DNA of 64,000 nucleotides, from assembly GCA_963806495.1 (NCBI GenBank), contig CAWDYA010000001.1:186001-250000 (forward strand), in the 5' to 3' direction. Below the pieces are notes generated by a model. The model searched no databases. It was given only the letters and a program-made list of their open reading frames with translations, and was not told the origin of the DNA. Positions 1 to 7,957 of the stretch are shown one piece after another; within the stretch, counting starts at the first letter, position 1, and each line of letters begins with the position of its first letter. This stretch comes from CAWDYA01 sp963806495. Its GTDB lineage: Bacteria; Acidobacteriota; Polarisedimenticolia; JACPZX01; DASXTC01. Both the position numbers and the translations under genes were made by a program.

Positions 1-2196
1 GATATCGTGCGGGTCGGACTTGGGCGGTACCACCTCGCCGGCGACGATCATCGACTGGATCGAGCCGGGCCGGTCGATCAGGTACACCTGCGACGAGGCC
101 TTCGGCTCGACGTGCGCCAGATTCTTCACCGGCACGTCGCCCTTCTTCCAGCCTCCCAGCAGCCGCTCGAGCGCCGGCTGGATCTCCTGCAGCGTCGTGT
201 CGCCCACGACGATCAGCGTGGCGTTGTTCGGCCTGAACCAGGCATTGTGGAACGCGGCGAGATCGTCACGTCCGATCCGCCCCACCGAGTCGAGCGTCCC
301 CGAGCCGGTGAACGAGACACCATAGGCGTGTCCCTTGCCGTACAGCAGCTCGGGCATCACCCGCTGCACGATCTGGAACGGGCTCGACTTCTCCCGCTTG
401 ATCTCCGCGAGACGGTCCTTCTTGACACGCGCGAACTCCTTCTGTGCGAAGGATGGGTTCAGGATGACGTCGCTGTAGATGTCGAGCGACGGCCCGAGGT
501 TCTCCTTCAGCGCGGTCATGCTGACGCTCGAGGTGTCGAGCGTGGAGTCGGTGTCCAGGCTGGCGCCGAGCCTTTCCAGCGCGTCGCTGATCTCCAGCGC
601 GGAGCGCGTCGTCGTCCCCTCGTCGAGCATGTCCAGGGTCAGGCTCGCGGTGCCGGGAATCCCCTTCTGGTCGGCGGCATAGCCGGCGTCCATCACCAGA
701 TCGAAATGCACCATCGGCACGGCGTGCCGCTCGGTCACGATCAGCTTGAGCCCGTTGGACAGCGTCGCCCGCTTCATCTGCGGGAAGGTCACCTCGGGCC
801 AGGACTTCGGCTCGGGCAGCTTCGACCGATCCACCGAGGTCTCGATCGTCTTGTAGTCAGGGAACGGATGCACCTCGAGCACGAACACGCCGTCGGACAG
901 CCAGCGCGAGGCCGCGCCCTGAAGGTCCGTCGCCGTGGCCTTCGCCACCCGGTCCAGACGCGTCCTGTAATAGCCCGGGTCGCCCGCGTACACCTCGCCC
1001 TGGGCGAGGATGTCCGACGTGCCGCCGAACCCGCCGATCCGCTCGATGCCGCGGATGAAGTCGGCGCGGTACTCCGTCTTGACCCGCTCCAGCTCGGCCG
1101 ACGTCGGCCCGCCGGCGATGAACCGGGCCATCTCCTCGTCGAGCGCCTTCTCCACGGTCGCGAGATCCTGGCCTGGCTGCGCCGTGGCGGAGACCACGAA
1201 CAGACTGCCCAGCTCGCGCGAGTAGACGAACGCCCGCGCGTCGGTGGCGATCTGGTCGTCATAGACGAGCCTCTTGTACAGACGCGAGGACTTGCCGCTC
1301 GTCAGAACGCTCGAGACGAGGTCCAGCAGCTCGTTGTCGGGCGAGGTCACCTCGGGGACGTTCCAGACCTTGTAGATCCGCGCCTGCGGCACCCGGTCCT
1401 CGAGCACCTCGCGATGCTCGCCCCTGCGCTTTGCGATCCAGACCTGCTGGCGGTTGACCGGCGGCCCCGAGGGGATGTCGCCGAAGTACTCCTCCACCTT
1501 CTTGTGAACGGTCTCGGTGTCGATGTCGCCCGCGATCGAGAGCACCGCGTTGGCGGCGCCGTAGTACGTCTTGAACCACTCGTGGACGTCCTCGAGGCTG
1601 GCCGCGTCGAGGTCCGCCATCGACCCGATCACCGACCAGGAGTAGGGATGCCCGGCCGGGTAGGTCCCCTCGAAGATCAACCGGAACGCCTGCCCGTAGG
1701 GCTGGTTCTCCCCCTGCCGCTTCTCGTTCTGCACCACGCCGCGCTGCTCATCGAGCTTGGCCTGGTCGATCGCGCCGAGCAGGTGGCCCATCCGGTCCGA
1801 CTCCATCCACAGCGCCGTGTCGAGCGCGGTGTTGGCGACGTTCTCGAAATAGTTGGTCCGGTCGAAGTTGGTGGTGCCGTTCATGTTCGTGGCGCCGATC
1901 CGGTCGAACGGCTTGAAGTAGTCGTCGTTGTAGTTCTCGCTGCCGTTGAACATCAGATGCTCGAACAGGTGGGCGAAGCCGGTCTTGCCGGGCTTTTCGT
2001 TCTTGGAGCCGACGTGGTACCAGACGTTCACCGCGACGATGGGGGCCTTGTGGTCCTCATGGACGATCAGGGTCAGCCCGTTGTCCAGCACGAACTTCTT
2101 GTATGGGATGTCGATCGGCGCGGCCAGCACCACGCCCAGCGTCATCGTCATGACGACGATCGCGGCGACCGGGACCCTCCTCATCGGCTTCATCAT
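1..2196 (-). CDS. M16 family zinc peptidase, secreted (3' end outside window)
   Basis: Reading frame stays open from ATG at 2196 to the window edge (732 codons seen; two-lobed M16 proteins are usually about 900). A hydrophobic signal sequence (residues about 6-26) ends in VLAAP. The inverted zinc motif HLFEH lies at residues 76-80 and a distal Glu at about 158 (VVQNE), the M16 metal site. The second half begins a second M16-like lobe (LPEPKSWPEV, then TLSNGLKLIV) without HxxEH, as in two-domain pitrilysin/processing-peptidase proteins where lobe two is structural. It should degrade peptides in the periplasm or outside. Upstream reads GGGGGAACGG then ATG ATG; 2193 is an alternative start. It is divergent from the DUF5117 protease. 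C-terminus unseen, so specificity is unknown. Confidence 0.93.
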   Translation of the reverse strand, partial: MMKPMRRVPVAAIVVMTMTLGVVLAAPIDIPYKKFVLDNGLTLIVHEDHKAPIVAVNVWYHVGSKNEKPGKTGFAHLFEHLMFNGSENYNDDYFKPFDRIGATNMNGTTNFDRTNYFENVANTALDTALWMESDRMGHLLGAIDQAKLDEQRGVVQNEKRQGENQPYGQAFRLIFEGTYPAGHPYSWSVIGSMADLDAASLEDVHEWFKTYYGAANAVLSIAGDIDTETVHKKVEEYFGDIPSGPPVNRQQVWIAKRRGEHREVLEDRVPQARIYKVWNVPEVTSPDNELLDLVSSVLTSGKSSRLYKRLVYDDQIATDARAFVYSRELGSLFVVSATAQPGQDLATVEKALDEEMARFIAGGPTSAELERVKTEYRADFIRGIERIGGFGGTSDILAQGEVYAGDPGYYRTRLDRVAKATATDLQGAASRWLSDGVFVLEVHPFPDYKTIETSVDRSKLPEPKSWPEVTFPQMKRATLSNGLKLIVTERHAVPMVHFDLVMDAGYAADQKGIPGTASLTLDMLDEGTTTRSALEISDALERLGASLDTDSTLDTSSVSMTALKENLGPSLDIYSDVILNPSFAQKEFARVKKDRLAEIKREKSSPFQIVQRVMPELLYGKGHAYGVSFTGSGTLDSVGRIGRDDLAAFHNAWFRPNNATLIVVGDTTLQEIQPALERLLGGWKKGDVPVKNLAHVEPKASSQVYLIDRPGSIQSMIVAGEVVPPKSDPHDI

Positions 2197-2388
2197 CCGT
2201 TCCCCCATTCAAATGGGACCGCGGGCCGGACGCCGGCCGGCGGTCGGGCCGCCCTGTGCATCGCGGGCGAGCCTCGCATTCATGATGTCGTTATGGCAGG
2301 ATTTCGGTCCTGCGTGCCTGTCGGGATGTCTGGTGAGTTTAGCACCGTTCGGCCCGGCGGCTCCCCTTCGTCTCAGGAGATGGAAACC

Positions 2389-4848
2389 GTGCGTATGATG
2401 CCCCGTATCGTCGTCTCTCTCGCCCTCGCGGCCGCCACGCTCGCCGCCTCCCCCGTCACGCCGCTGCCCGCGATCGCGACGCTGACCGCCGGGATGACGC
2501 GTCACGACGGCCTGATACCGTTCTATCTCGATCGGCAGCACGGCCGGGTCTTCATCGAGGTGCCGGCACCACGCGACGCAGCCGAGGGGTGGCGTTTTCT
2601 GTACGTCGAGGGTCTGGCCGGCGGGCTCGGATCGAACGACGTGGGACTCGACCGGGGGCAGATCGGCCCGGCACGGCTGGTGACGCTGCGGCGCGTAGGC
2701 GGGCGGCTGCTCGTTGAGGAGATCAACACACGGTTCCGCGCCCTGACCGACAACCCCGACGAGCGGCGCGCCGTGCGCGAGTCGTTCGCCGGCTCGGTGC
2801 TGTGGGGCGGCGAGGTGGCGGCCGAGGATCCGGATGGCCGCATCCTGGTCGACTTCACCTCGTTCATCGCGCGCGACGCACATGGCTCCGCCGCCACGCT
2901 GGAGGCGACGGGTCAGGGCTCGTTCAGCCTCGACGCGGACCGCAGCGCCGTCGACCCGGACCGCTGTCTGGCGTTTCGCGACAACGTCGAGTTCGAGGCG
3001 GTGCTGACGCTCACCAGCGGGAAGCCGGGCCGCGAGGTGCGCTCGACCGTGCCGTCGCCCGATGCCGTGACGCTCGTGCAGCACCATTCCCTCTTGCGGC
3101 TGCCGGATGACGGGTATCACACGCGCCGGTTCGACCCGCGCGCCGGGTCGTTCGCCGTCACCTTCAGCGACTACGCCGCTCCGCTGGGCGCGCCGATCGA
3201 GAAACGCTTCATCGTGCGTCACCGGCTGGAGAAGGTCAATCCGCGCGCCGCCCGATCGAAGGTGAAGGAACCGATCGTCTACTACGTCGACCGCGGGGCG
3301 CCCGAGCCGATCCGCTCGGCGCTGATGGAAGGGGCGGGCTGGTGGGCTCAGGCGTTCGACGCCGCGGGATTCGTGGACGCCTTCAGGGTCGAGCTGCTGC
3401 CCGAGGGGGCCGACCCGCTCGACGCCCGGTACAACATGATCCAGTGGGTGCACCGCTCGACCCGCGGCTGGTCGTACGGCGGCGGCGTGGTCGATCCGCG
3501 CACCGGAGAGATGATCAAGGGGCACGTCAGCCTCGGGTCGCTTCGCGTGCGGCAGGACCGGCTGCTGTTCGAGGGGCTGGCGGGCACCGACGCCACCGGC
3601 ACCGGCCGCGCCGACGATCCGATCGAGCTGGCGCTCGCGCGCATCCGCCAGCTGGCGGCGCACGAGGTGGGCCACACCCTCGGTCTCGACCACAACTTCG
3701 CCGCCAGCACCTACGGACGCGCCTCGGTGATGGACTACCCGGCGCCCCTGATCGGGATCACGCCCGACGGGAAGCTCGACTTCTCGTCGGCGTACGCCGT
3801 CGGGATGGGCGCGTGGGACATTCAGGCGATCCGGTACGCCTATTCGGAGTTCCCTCCCGGCACCGACGAGGACGCGGCGCTGGACGCGATCGTGCGCGAC
3901 GGGCTGTCCAAGGGGTTGCTGTTTCTCACCGACGAGGACGCGCGCCCGGCCGGCGCGGCCAACCCGCTGGCCAGCCTCTGGGACAATGGCGCCGACCCGG
4001 TGGAGGCGCTCGCGCACACGATCGAGGTACGCCGCATCGCGCTGGAGAACTTCGGCGAGCGGTGCATCCGCAAGGGCGAGCCGCTGGCGTTGCTGGAGGA
4101 AGCCCTGGTGCCGGTCTACCTGCATCACCGGTACGAGCTCGACGCGGCGGTGAAGGTGGTAGGCGGCCTCGACTACACCTACGCGGTGCGCGGCGACGGC
4201 CAGCCGGGGGCCCGGATGATCGAGCCGCAACGGCAGCGCCACGCACTCGACGTGATCCTGGGGCTGCTCGAGCCGCGGCAGCTCGACCTGCCCGAGCCGG
4301 TGCTGAAGATGATCCTGCCTCGCCCTCACGGCTACGCGCCGCACAGGGAGCTGTTCAACGGCGACGCCGGGATGGTGTTCGACCCGCTGGCGGCCGCCGC
4401 GACCGCGTCGTCGATGGTGGTGTCGGGGCTGCTCAATCCCGAGCGTGACGCGCGGCTGGTGGACTTTCATCGCCGCGACCCGTCACAGCCCGGTCTGACG
4501 GCGGTTCTCGACGCGCTGGTGGCGAAGACGTTCGAGACGCCGGCGCCGTCGTCGCCCCGGCTGGCCGCGCTGGCCCGTGTGGCGCGTCGCGCCGCCGCGG
4601 ACGGGATCGTCTCCCTGTCGGCTGACCCGTCGGCGCCCTCGCGCGTGCGGGCCCCCGCCGAGGCGGCACTGCGCCGCATCCTGGAGATCCTGGGCTCGGG
4701 CAAGGCGGCGGATGAGACCGACGCCGCCGACCGGGCAGCGCTTTCCGCCGACATCCATCGCGCGCTGGAGCGGCCGGCGGCGCCCTCGCCCGGCCCGCCT
4801 GCCGCGCACGAGCCACCACCGGGCAGCCCGATCGGCGGGGGGTCGTAG
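2389..4848 (+). CDS. Zinc-dependent metalloprotease, DUF5117/DUF4953 family, secreted
   Basis: About 819 residues. Signal peptide: basic start then IVVSLALAAATLAAS. The N-terminal part (about 35-150) has the DUF5118/DUF5117 look (GLIPFYLD, RVFIEVP). The protease core has HEVGHTLGLDH at residues 425-435, a HExxHxxGxxH metzincin zinc site, followed by a VMDY segment that resembles the Met-turn. The start is a judgement: AGGAGA at 2375-2380 is 8 nt from GTG 2389 and 14 nt from ATG 2395, while ATG 2380 overlaps it. The frame is open far upstream (to position 7), but that part is antisense to the M16 gene and is not coding. Family function: extracellular proteolysis; substrate unknown. It belongs to a run of secreted hydrolases. 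Confidence 0.88.
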   Translation: MRMMPRIVVSLALAAATLAASPVTPLPAIATLTAGMTRHDGLIPFYLDRQHGRVFIEVPAPRDAAEGWRFLYVEGLAGGLGSNDVGLDRGQIGPARLVTLRRVGGRLLVEEINTRFRALTDNPDERRAVRESFAGSVLWGGEVAAEDPDGRILVDFTSFIARDAHGSAATLEATGQGSFSLDADRSAVDPDRCLAFRDNVEFEAVLTLTSGKPGREVRSTVPSPDAVTLVQHHSLLRLPDDGYHTRRFDPRAGSFAVTFSDYAAPLGAPIEKRFIVRHRLEKVNPRAARSKVKEPIVYYVDRGAPEPIRSALMEGAGWWAQAFDAAGFVDAFRVELLPEGADPLDARYNMIQWVHRSTRGWSYGGGVVDPRTGEMIKGHVSLGSLRVRQDRLLFEGLAGTDATGTGRADDPIELALARIRQLAAHEVGHTLGLDHNFAASTYGRASVMDYPAPLIGITPDGKLDFSSAYAVGMGAWDIQAIRYAYSEFPPGTDEDAALDAIVRDGLSKGLLFLTDEDARPAGAANPLASLWDNGADPVEALAHTIEVRRIALENFGERCIRKGEPLALLEEALVPVYLHHRYELDAAVKVVGGLDYTYAVRGDGQPGARMIEPQRQRHALDVILGLLEPRQLDLPEPVLKMILPRPHGYAPHRELFNGDAGMVFDPLAAAATASSMVVSGLLNPERDARLVDFHRRDPSQPGLTAVLDALVAKTFETPAPSSPRLAALARVARRAAADGIVSLSADPSAPSRVRAPAEAALRRILEILGSGKAADETDAADRAALSADIHRALERPAAPSPGPPAAHEPPPGSPIGGGS

Positions 4849-4851
4849 GGC

Positions 4852-4880
4852 TTTCCTCGAGCGGGATTCGGGCGTATGAT
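4852..4880 (+). promoter_or_regulatory. Putative sigma70-type promoter for the 4906 gene
   Basis: TTTCCT (4852-4857) and TATGAT (4875-4880) are separated by exactly 17 bp, just after the DUF5117 stop codon. The downstream gene has its own Shine-Dalgarno (GGGGGA) before ATG 4906. Only the spacing and the -10 match are strong. Confidence 0.4.
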
Positions 4881-4905
4881 GGCTGTACCCCGCACGGGGG
4901 ACATC

Positions 4906-6630
4906 ATGCGCCGGATCGCCATCCTGACCACCGCGCTCGTGATGGGCTGGTGCCCGCTTCGGGCCGCTGCGTCCACCCGGTATGACGCCATCCCGCCGGT
5001 CATCCCGCACCTGGCCTGGATACCGACCTGGCCACCCGACGGTGTGTCGCTGCAGCCGCTCTCGTTCCCGCCGCTGATCCCACCGGGCTGCCCGAACAAC
5101 CCGGCCATCGATGCGCCGGGAGTGTTGTGCGAGGACTTCGACACCGACAGAAACGGCGTGCCCGGGATCCAGTGGAGCCGTCTCCCCGTGGCCGTCGACC
5201 CGAACGACCCGCTTCGCGCGATCGGCGACCCTGACGACGACATCCTCGGTTACACGCAGGGCACCGGCGCCGCCCCGACCGGCACCGGCGCGGTCACGTG
5301 CCCTGGGGACGCCGCGGGTGGATATGACACGTGCGTCCCGGTGGCCGAGGAGAACGACTGGCACCTGCACTCGCCCAGCGAGGGGCCGGGCGGCGGCTAT
5401 ACGCCTCCGGGACGGCCCGTTGCGGGCGCTCCCGACGGGGGCAAGGCGCACGGCGGTCTCCGTTCCATGCATATGGGGAGGCATCTGGATCCCACCTACA
5501 CCCTCGCCGATACGATCCGTTTCCGTCAGGTCTCGGCCTTCGTCCTCGATTCGCAGGGCGATCCGAATCTGCCGGGACTCGTGCCGGGGCCTGCGACCAG
5601 CCTGGAGTTCTGGCACATGATCACGATGCCGGATGACGAGGGGATCGGTCATGGCTTCATCCGCGACGGCGAGACGTTCGGAGGAGGACAGGTTCAGATC
5701 AGCCTGCTGGAGGCGGACGGACGGTTCGACCGCTGGCGGCGCCTGACACCCGGGTTCAACGGCTACGACTCGACCGATCAGGTCGGGATCAGCCTCTGTG
5801 GCTTCGATCCGACCGACGATGCGGTGATCGCCGACGACCTGACGCTGTGCGACCACGGCCAGCTGTGGGCCGACCTGGGCGATGTCAGGGGAACCGACGC
5901 CACCTGCACCACCGACACCGACGCCAACGATCCCCTGCACAAGGACTGCGGCGCCATCTCGAGCTGCACGGGCGGGCCCGGCTGCACGGAGAACGGCTCG
6001 CTCGGCGTGGGCGTGTGGGCGCGCTCGGCCTTCGACCTCTCACCGTTCGCCGGGCGCGTGGCGCGACTGCGCTGGATCGGGATGGTGGAAGGAGGCTGGT
6101 CGTTCGGCATCAGCCGGTCGTTCTTCGAGCCCCAACCGGGCGGCGTGGCCTACCAGTACTTCGAGGGGGACGACGGCTGGTGGATCGACGACATCGTGCT
6201 GACCGACCTGCGCGCCGCGGGGCTGCCCTGCACCGACGACACCGATGGCGACGGTGCGGCCAACTGCGCCGACTGTGCCACTGCGGATCCGGATCGGTGG
6301 GCCAGCCCGGGGGAGGTGCGCTACGTCGCCTTCCTCTCCGACGCCGCGACGCTGACATGGCAGCCTCCGCAGCTTCCCGGAGCCATCGCGCTGACGTACG
6401 ACACGATCCGCTCTCGACACCCATCGGATTTCTATGGCTACTGGCCCGGCGACACGACGTGCATCGAGTCGGACGACGGCTCCGACACGAGCGCGGTCGA
6501 TACGGAGACACCAGCCGTCGGCGAGGCGTTCTACTATCTGACCCGGGCCGCCAATCCCTGCCCGCAGTCCGAAGGGCCGGTAGGGTTTTCCACCATCGGC
6601 GTGCCGCGCAAGGCGCGCCCCTGCCCGTAA
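4906..6630 (+). CDS. Secreted protein of unknown function with calcium-type repeat and C-terminal FN3-like tail
   Basis: About 574 residues. Start chosen at ATG 4906 because GGGGGA sits 4 nt upstream and a signal peptide follows (RRIAILTTALVMGWCPL, then RAAAS). I do not recognise the large middle part, which is rich in Asp, Gly and aromatic residues and contains phrases such as WWIDDIVLTDL seen in concanavalin/jelly-roll-like secreted domains. Near residue 445 there is DTDGDGAANCADC, a calcium-binding thrombospondin-3/MopE-like stretch with paired Cys. The last 105 residues form a beta-rich module with YDTIRS, a PSDF motif, FYYLTRA and a terminal PCP. The same module forms almost all of the small protein at 62343-62764. 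Probably exported and surface-associated; role unknown. Confidence 0.8.
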   Translation: MRRIAILTTALVMGWCPLRAAASTRYDAIPPVIPHLAWIPTWPPDGVSLQPLSFPPLIPPGCPNNPAIDAPGVLCEDFDTDRNGVPGIQWSRLPVAVDPNDPLRAIGDPDDDILGYTQGTGAAPTGTGAVTCPGDAAGGYDTCVPVAEENDWHLHSPSEGPGGGYTPPGRPVAGAPDGGKAHGGLRSMHMGRHLDPTYTLADTIRFRQVSAFVLDSQGDPNLPGLVPGPATSLEFWHMITMPDDEGIGHGFIRDGETFGGGQVQISLLEADGRFDRWRRLTPGFNGYDSTDQVGISLCGFDPTDDAVIADDLTLCDHGQLWADLGDVRGTDATCTTDTDANDPLHKDCGAISSCTGGPGCTENGSLGVGVWARSAFDLSPFAGRVARLRWIGMVEGGWSFGISRSFFEPQPGGVAYQYFEGDDGWWIDDIVLTDLRAAGLPCTDDTDGDGAANCADCATADPDRWASPGEVRYVAFLSDAATLTWQPPQLPGAIALTYDTIRSRHPSDFYGYWPGDTTCIESDDGSDTSAVDTETPAVGEAFYYLTRAANPCPQSEGPVGFSTIGVPRKARPCP

Positions 6631-6635
6631 CCCGA

Positions 6636-6654
6636 TACGACCGCCGGCGTCGTA
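6636..6654. terminator. Hairpin just downstream of the 4906 gene
   Basis: TACGAC (6637-6642 region) pairs with GTCGTA (6650-6655 region) around a CGCCGGC loop, starting six bases after the stop codon at 6630. No T-run follows, so termination is only plausible. Confidence 0.35.
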
Positions 6655-6658
6655 CCGA

Positions 6659-6796
6659 CCCGGTGAGATCACGCGCCCCGAGGGCGTCGCGGACCGAGCC
6701 GTCCGCCGCGCCGGGCGCGGCGGCGAGGGAGCGCGAGGGGGGTGCGCCGCACGGGCGGCGCGCAACCCCGACCCGAGGGGGCGTGAGCTCACCGGG
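6659..6796. repeat. Highly structured 138-bp intergenic element with long terminal inverted repeat
   Basis: Left arm 6659-6679 pairs with right arm 6777-6796. The outer 16 bases match with one mismatch (CCCGGTGAGATCACGC against the complement of GCGTGAGCTCACCGGG), then a CCCC/GGGG extension after a one-base bulge. Inside are two strong hairpins: 6703-6723 (CCGCCGCGCC/GGCGCGGCGG) and 6744-6761 (GCGCCGC, loop ACGG, GCGGCGC). The result is a branched, cloverleaf-like fold. Bases 6753-6779 recur with one mismatch at 36584-36610. It could be a small structured RNA, a REP/MITE-like element, or a leader of the reductase gene that starts at 6854. Confidence 0.6.
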
Positions 6797-6853
6797 TGGG
6801 CGGCCGCATCTGCCATAATGGGGGCTCACCGACGTGACGAGAAAGGAGCTCCC

Positions 6854-7867
6854 ATGAAGTACACCCGTCTGGGCGGGACCGGCCTGGAGGTCTCCCGCAT
6901 CTGTCTCGGCTGCATGACCTACGGCGACACCGCCTGGCGCCCCTGGGTCCTCGACGAATCCGAAGCCCGCGCGCACTTCAAGGCCGCGTTCGACGCCGGC
7001 ATCAACTTCTTCGACACCGCCGATATGTACTCGCGCGGCCGCAGCGAGGAGATCACGGGCTCGCTGCTGCGCGAGATGTCCCCACGCGAGGACTACGTCC
7101 TCGCCACCAAGGTGTACTTTCCCTGGGGCAAGGGCCCCAACAAGGGCGGCCTGTCCCGCAAGCACATCCTGGACGCCTGCAACGCATCGCTCAAACGCCT
7201 CGGTGTCGATTACATCGACCTGTACCAGATCCACCGCTATGACTTCAACACGCCGATCGAGGAGACGCTCGAAGCGCTCGACTCGCTCGTGCGCGCCGGC
7301 AAGGTGCGGTACCTGGGCGCCTCCAGCATGGCGGCGTGGCAGCTCGCCAAGGCGCTGTTCACCGCCGGCGCCCGCGGCTGGCACCGGTTCGTCTCGATGC
7401 AGAACCACTTCAACCTCGTGTACCGCGAGGAGGAGCGCGAGATGATCCCGCTGTGTCTCGACCAGAGTGTCGGCGTCATCCCCTGGAGCCCGCTCGCGCG
7501 CGGATTCCTGGGCGGCCGGCGCACCCGGCAGGAGCCGCGTCCCACCAAGCGCGCCAACGCCGACGAGTTCGCCGACCGGATGTACTACCAGGAGTCGGAC
7601 TATCAGGTGCTCGACGCGCTGAGGAAAGTGGCCGAGGCCCGCGGGGTCAAGCCCGCCCAGGCGGCGCTCGCCTGGATCCTGTCGGTGCCCGGCGTGACCG
7701 CGCCGATCATCGGGGCCAGCAAGGTGGAGTACATCAACGATGCCGCCGAGGCGGTCGGGATCGCCCTGACCGCCGAGGAGATCGCCGCGCTGGAGAAGCC
7801 TTACGCGCCGCACGGGATCCTGGGCCACGACCAGCCCGCCCCGCGGGGCCCTCTGCCCGTCAGATGA
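6854..7867 (+). CDS. Aldo/keto reductase
   Basis: 337 residues, normal for the family. Start ATG 6854 is preceded by AAAGGAG. The catalytic tetrad is visible: Asp54 (FFDTADMY), Tyr59, Lys86 (LATKV) and His127 (YQIHRYD). The C-terminal NADP-binding part has PIIGASK, and the overall pattern (LGRTGLEVSRICLG type N-terminus, SMQNHFNLVYREEE, IPWSPLARGFL) matches the YajO/PdxI-like group of soluble AKRs. It reduces carbonyls with NADPH in the cytoplasm; substrate not inferable. A CATAAT box lies at 6813-6818, just outside the structured element. Followed 90 bp later by the M49-like lipoprotein gene. Confidence 0.92.
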   Translation: MKYTRLGGTGLEVSRICLGCMTYGDTAWRPWVLDESEARAHFKAAFDAGINFFDTADMYSRGRSEEITGSLLREMSPREDYVLATKVYFPWGKGPNKGGLSRKHILDACNASLKRLGVDYIDLYQIHRYDFNTPIEETLEALDSLVRAGKVRYLGASSMAAWQLAKALFTAGARGWHRFVSMQNHFNLVYREEEREMIPLCLDQSVGVIPWSPLARGFLGGRRTRQEPRPTKRANADEFADRMYYQESDYQVLDALRKVAEARGVKPAQAALAWILSVPGVTAPIIGASKVEYINDAAEAVGIALTAEEIAALEKPYAPHGILGHDQPAPRGPLPVR

Positions 7868-7957
7868 GACGATGGCGCATCTCTGGTACCATGGCCGGGA
7901 GCGGGCGGCCCCCGCTTCCGGCCCTCACCATCACATGAAGCCCAGGAGACGATCACG

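Noticed and set aside
7..2394. Long plus-strand open frame continuous with the DUF5117 protease, suggesting a 1613-residue protein
   Set aside because: It is antisense to the M16 peptidase, which has a signal peptide and zinc motif. The upstream part is Arg/His/Leu-rich without domains. The real start is near 2389, where a Shine-Dalgarno and signal peptide occur.
2209..4470. 753-residue minus-strand open frame opposite the DUF5117 protease
   Set aside because: Typical high-GC antisense shadow: Arg/His/Gly-rich and without motifs. The same applies to 8615-10354, 13048-15306, 23000-25642, 48860-50836, 53108-55999 and 59585-61195.
6627..6632. GTAACC as a further ECF promoter
   Set aside because: No GCATCTC-like element 16 bp downstream. 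The GTAACC at 20783-20788 also fails this test.
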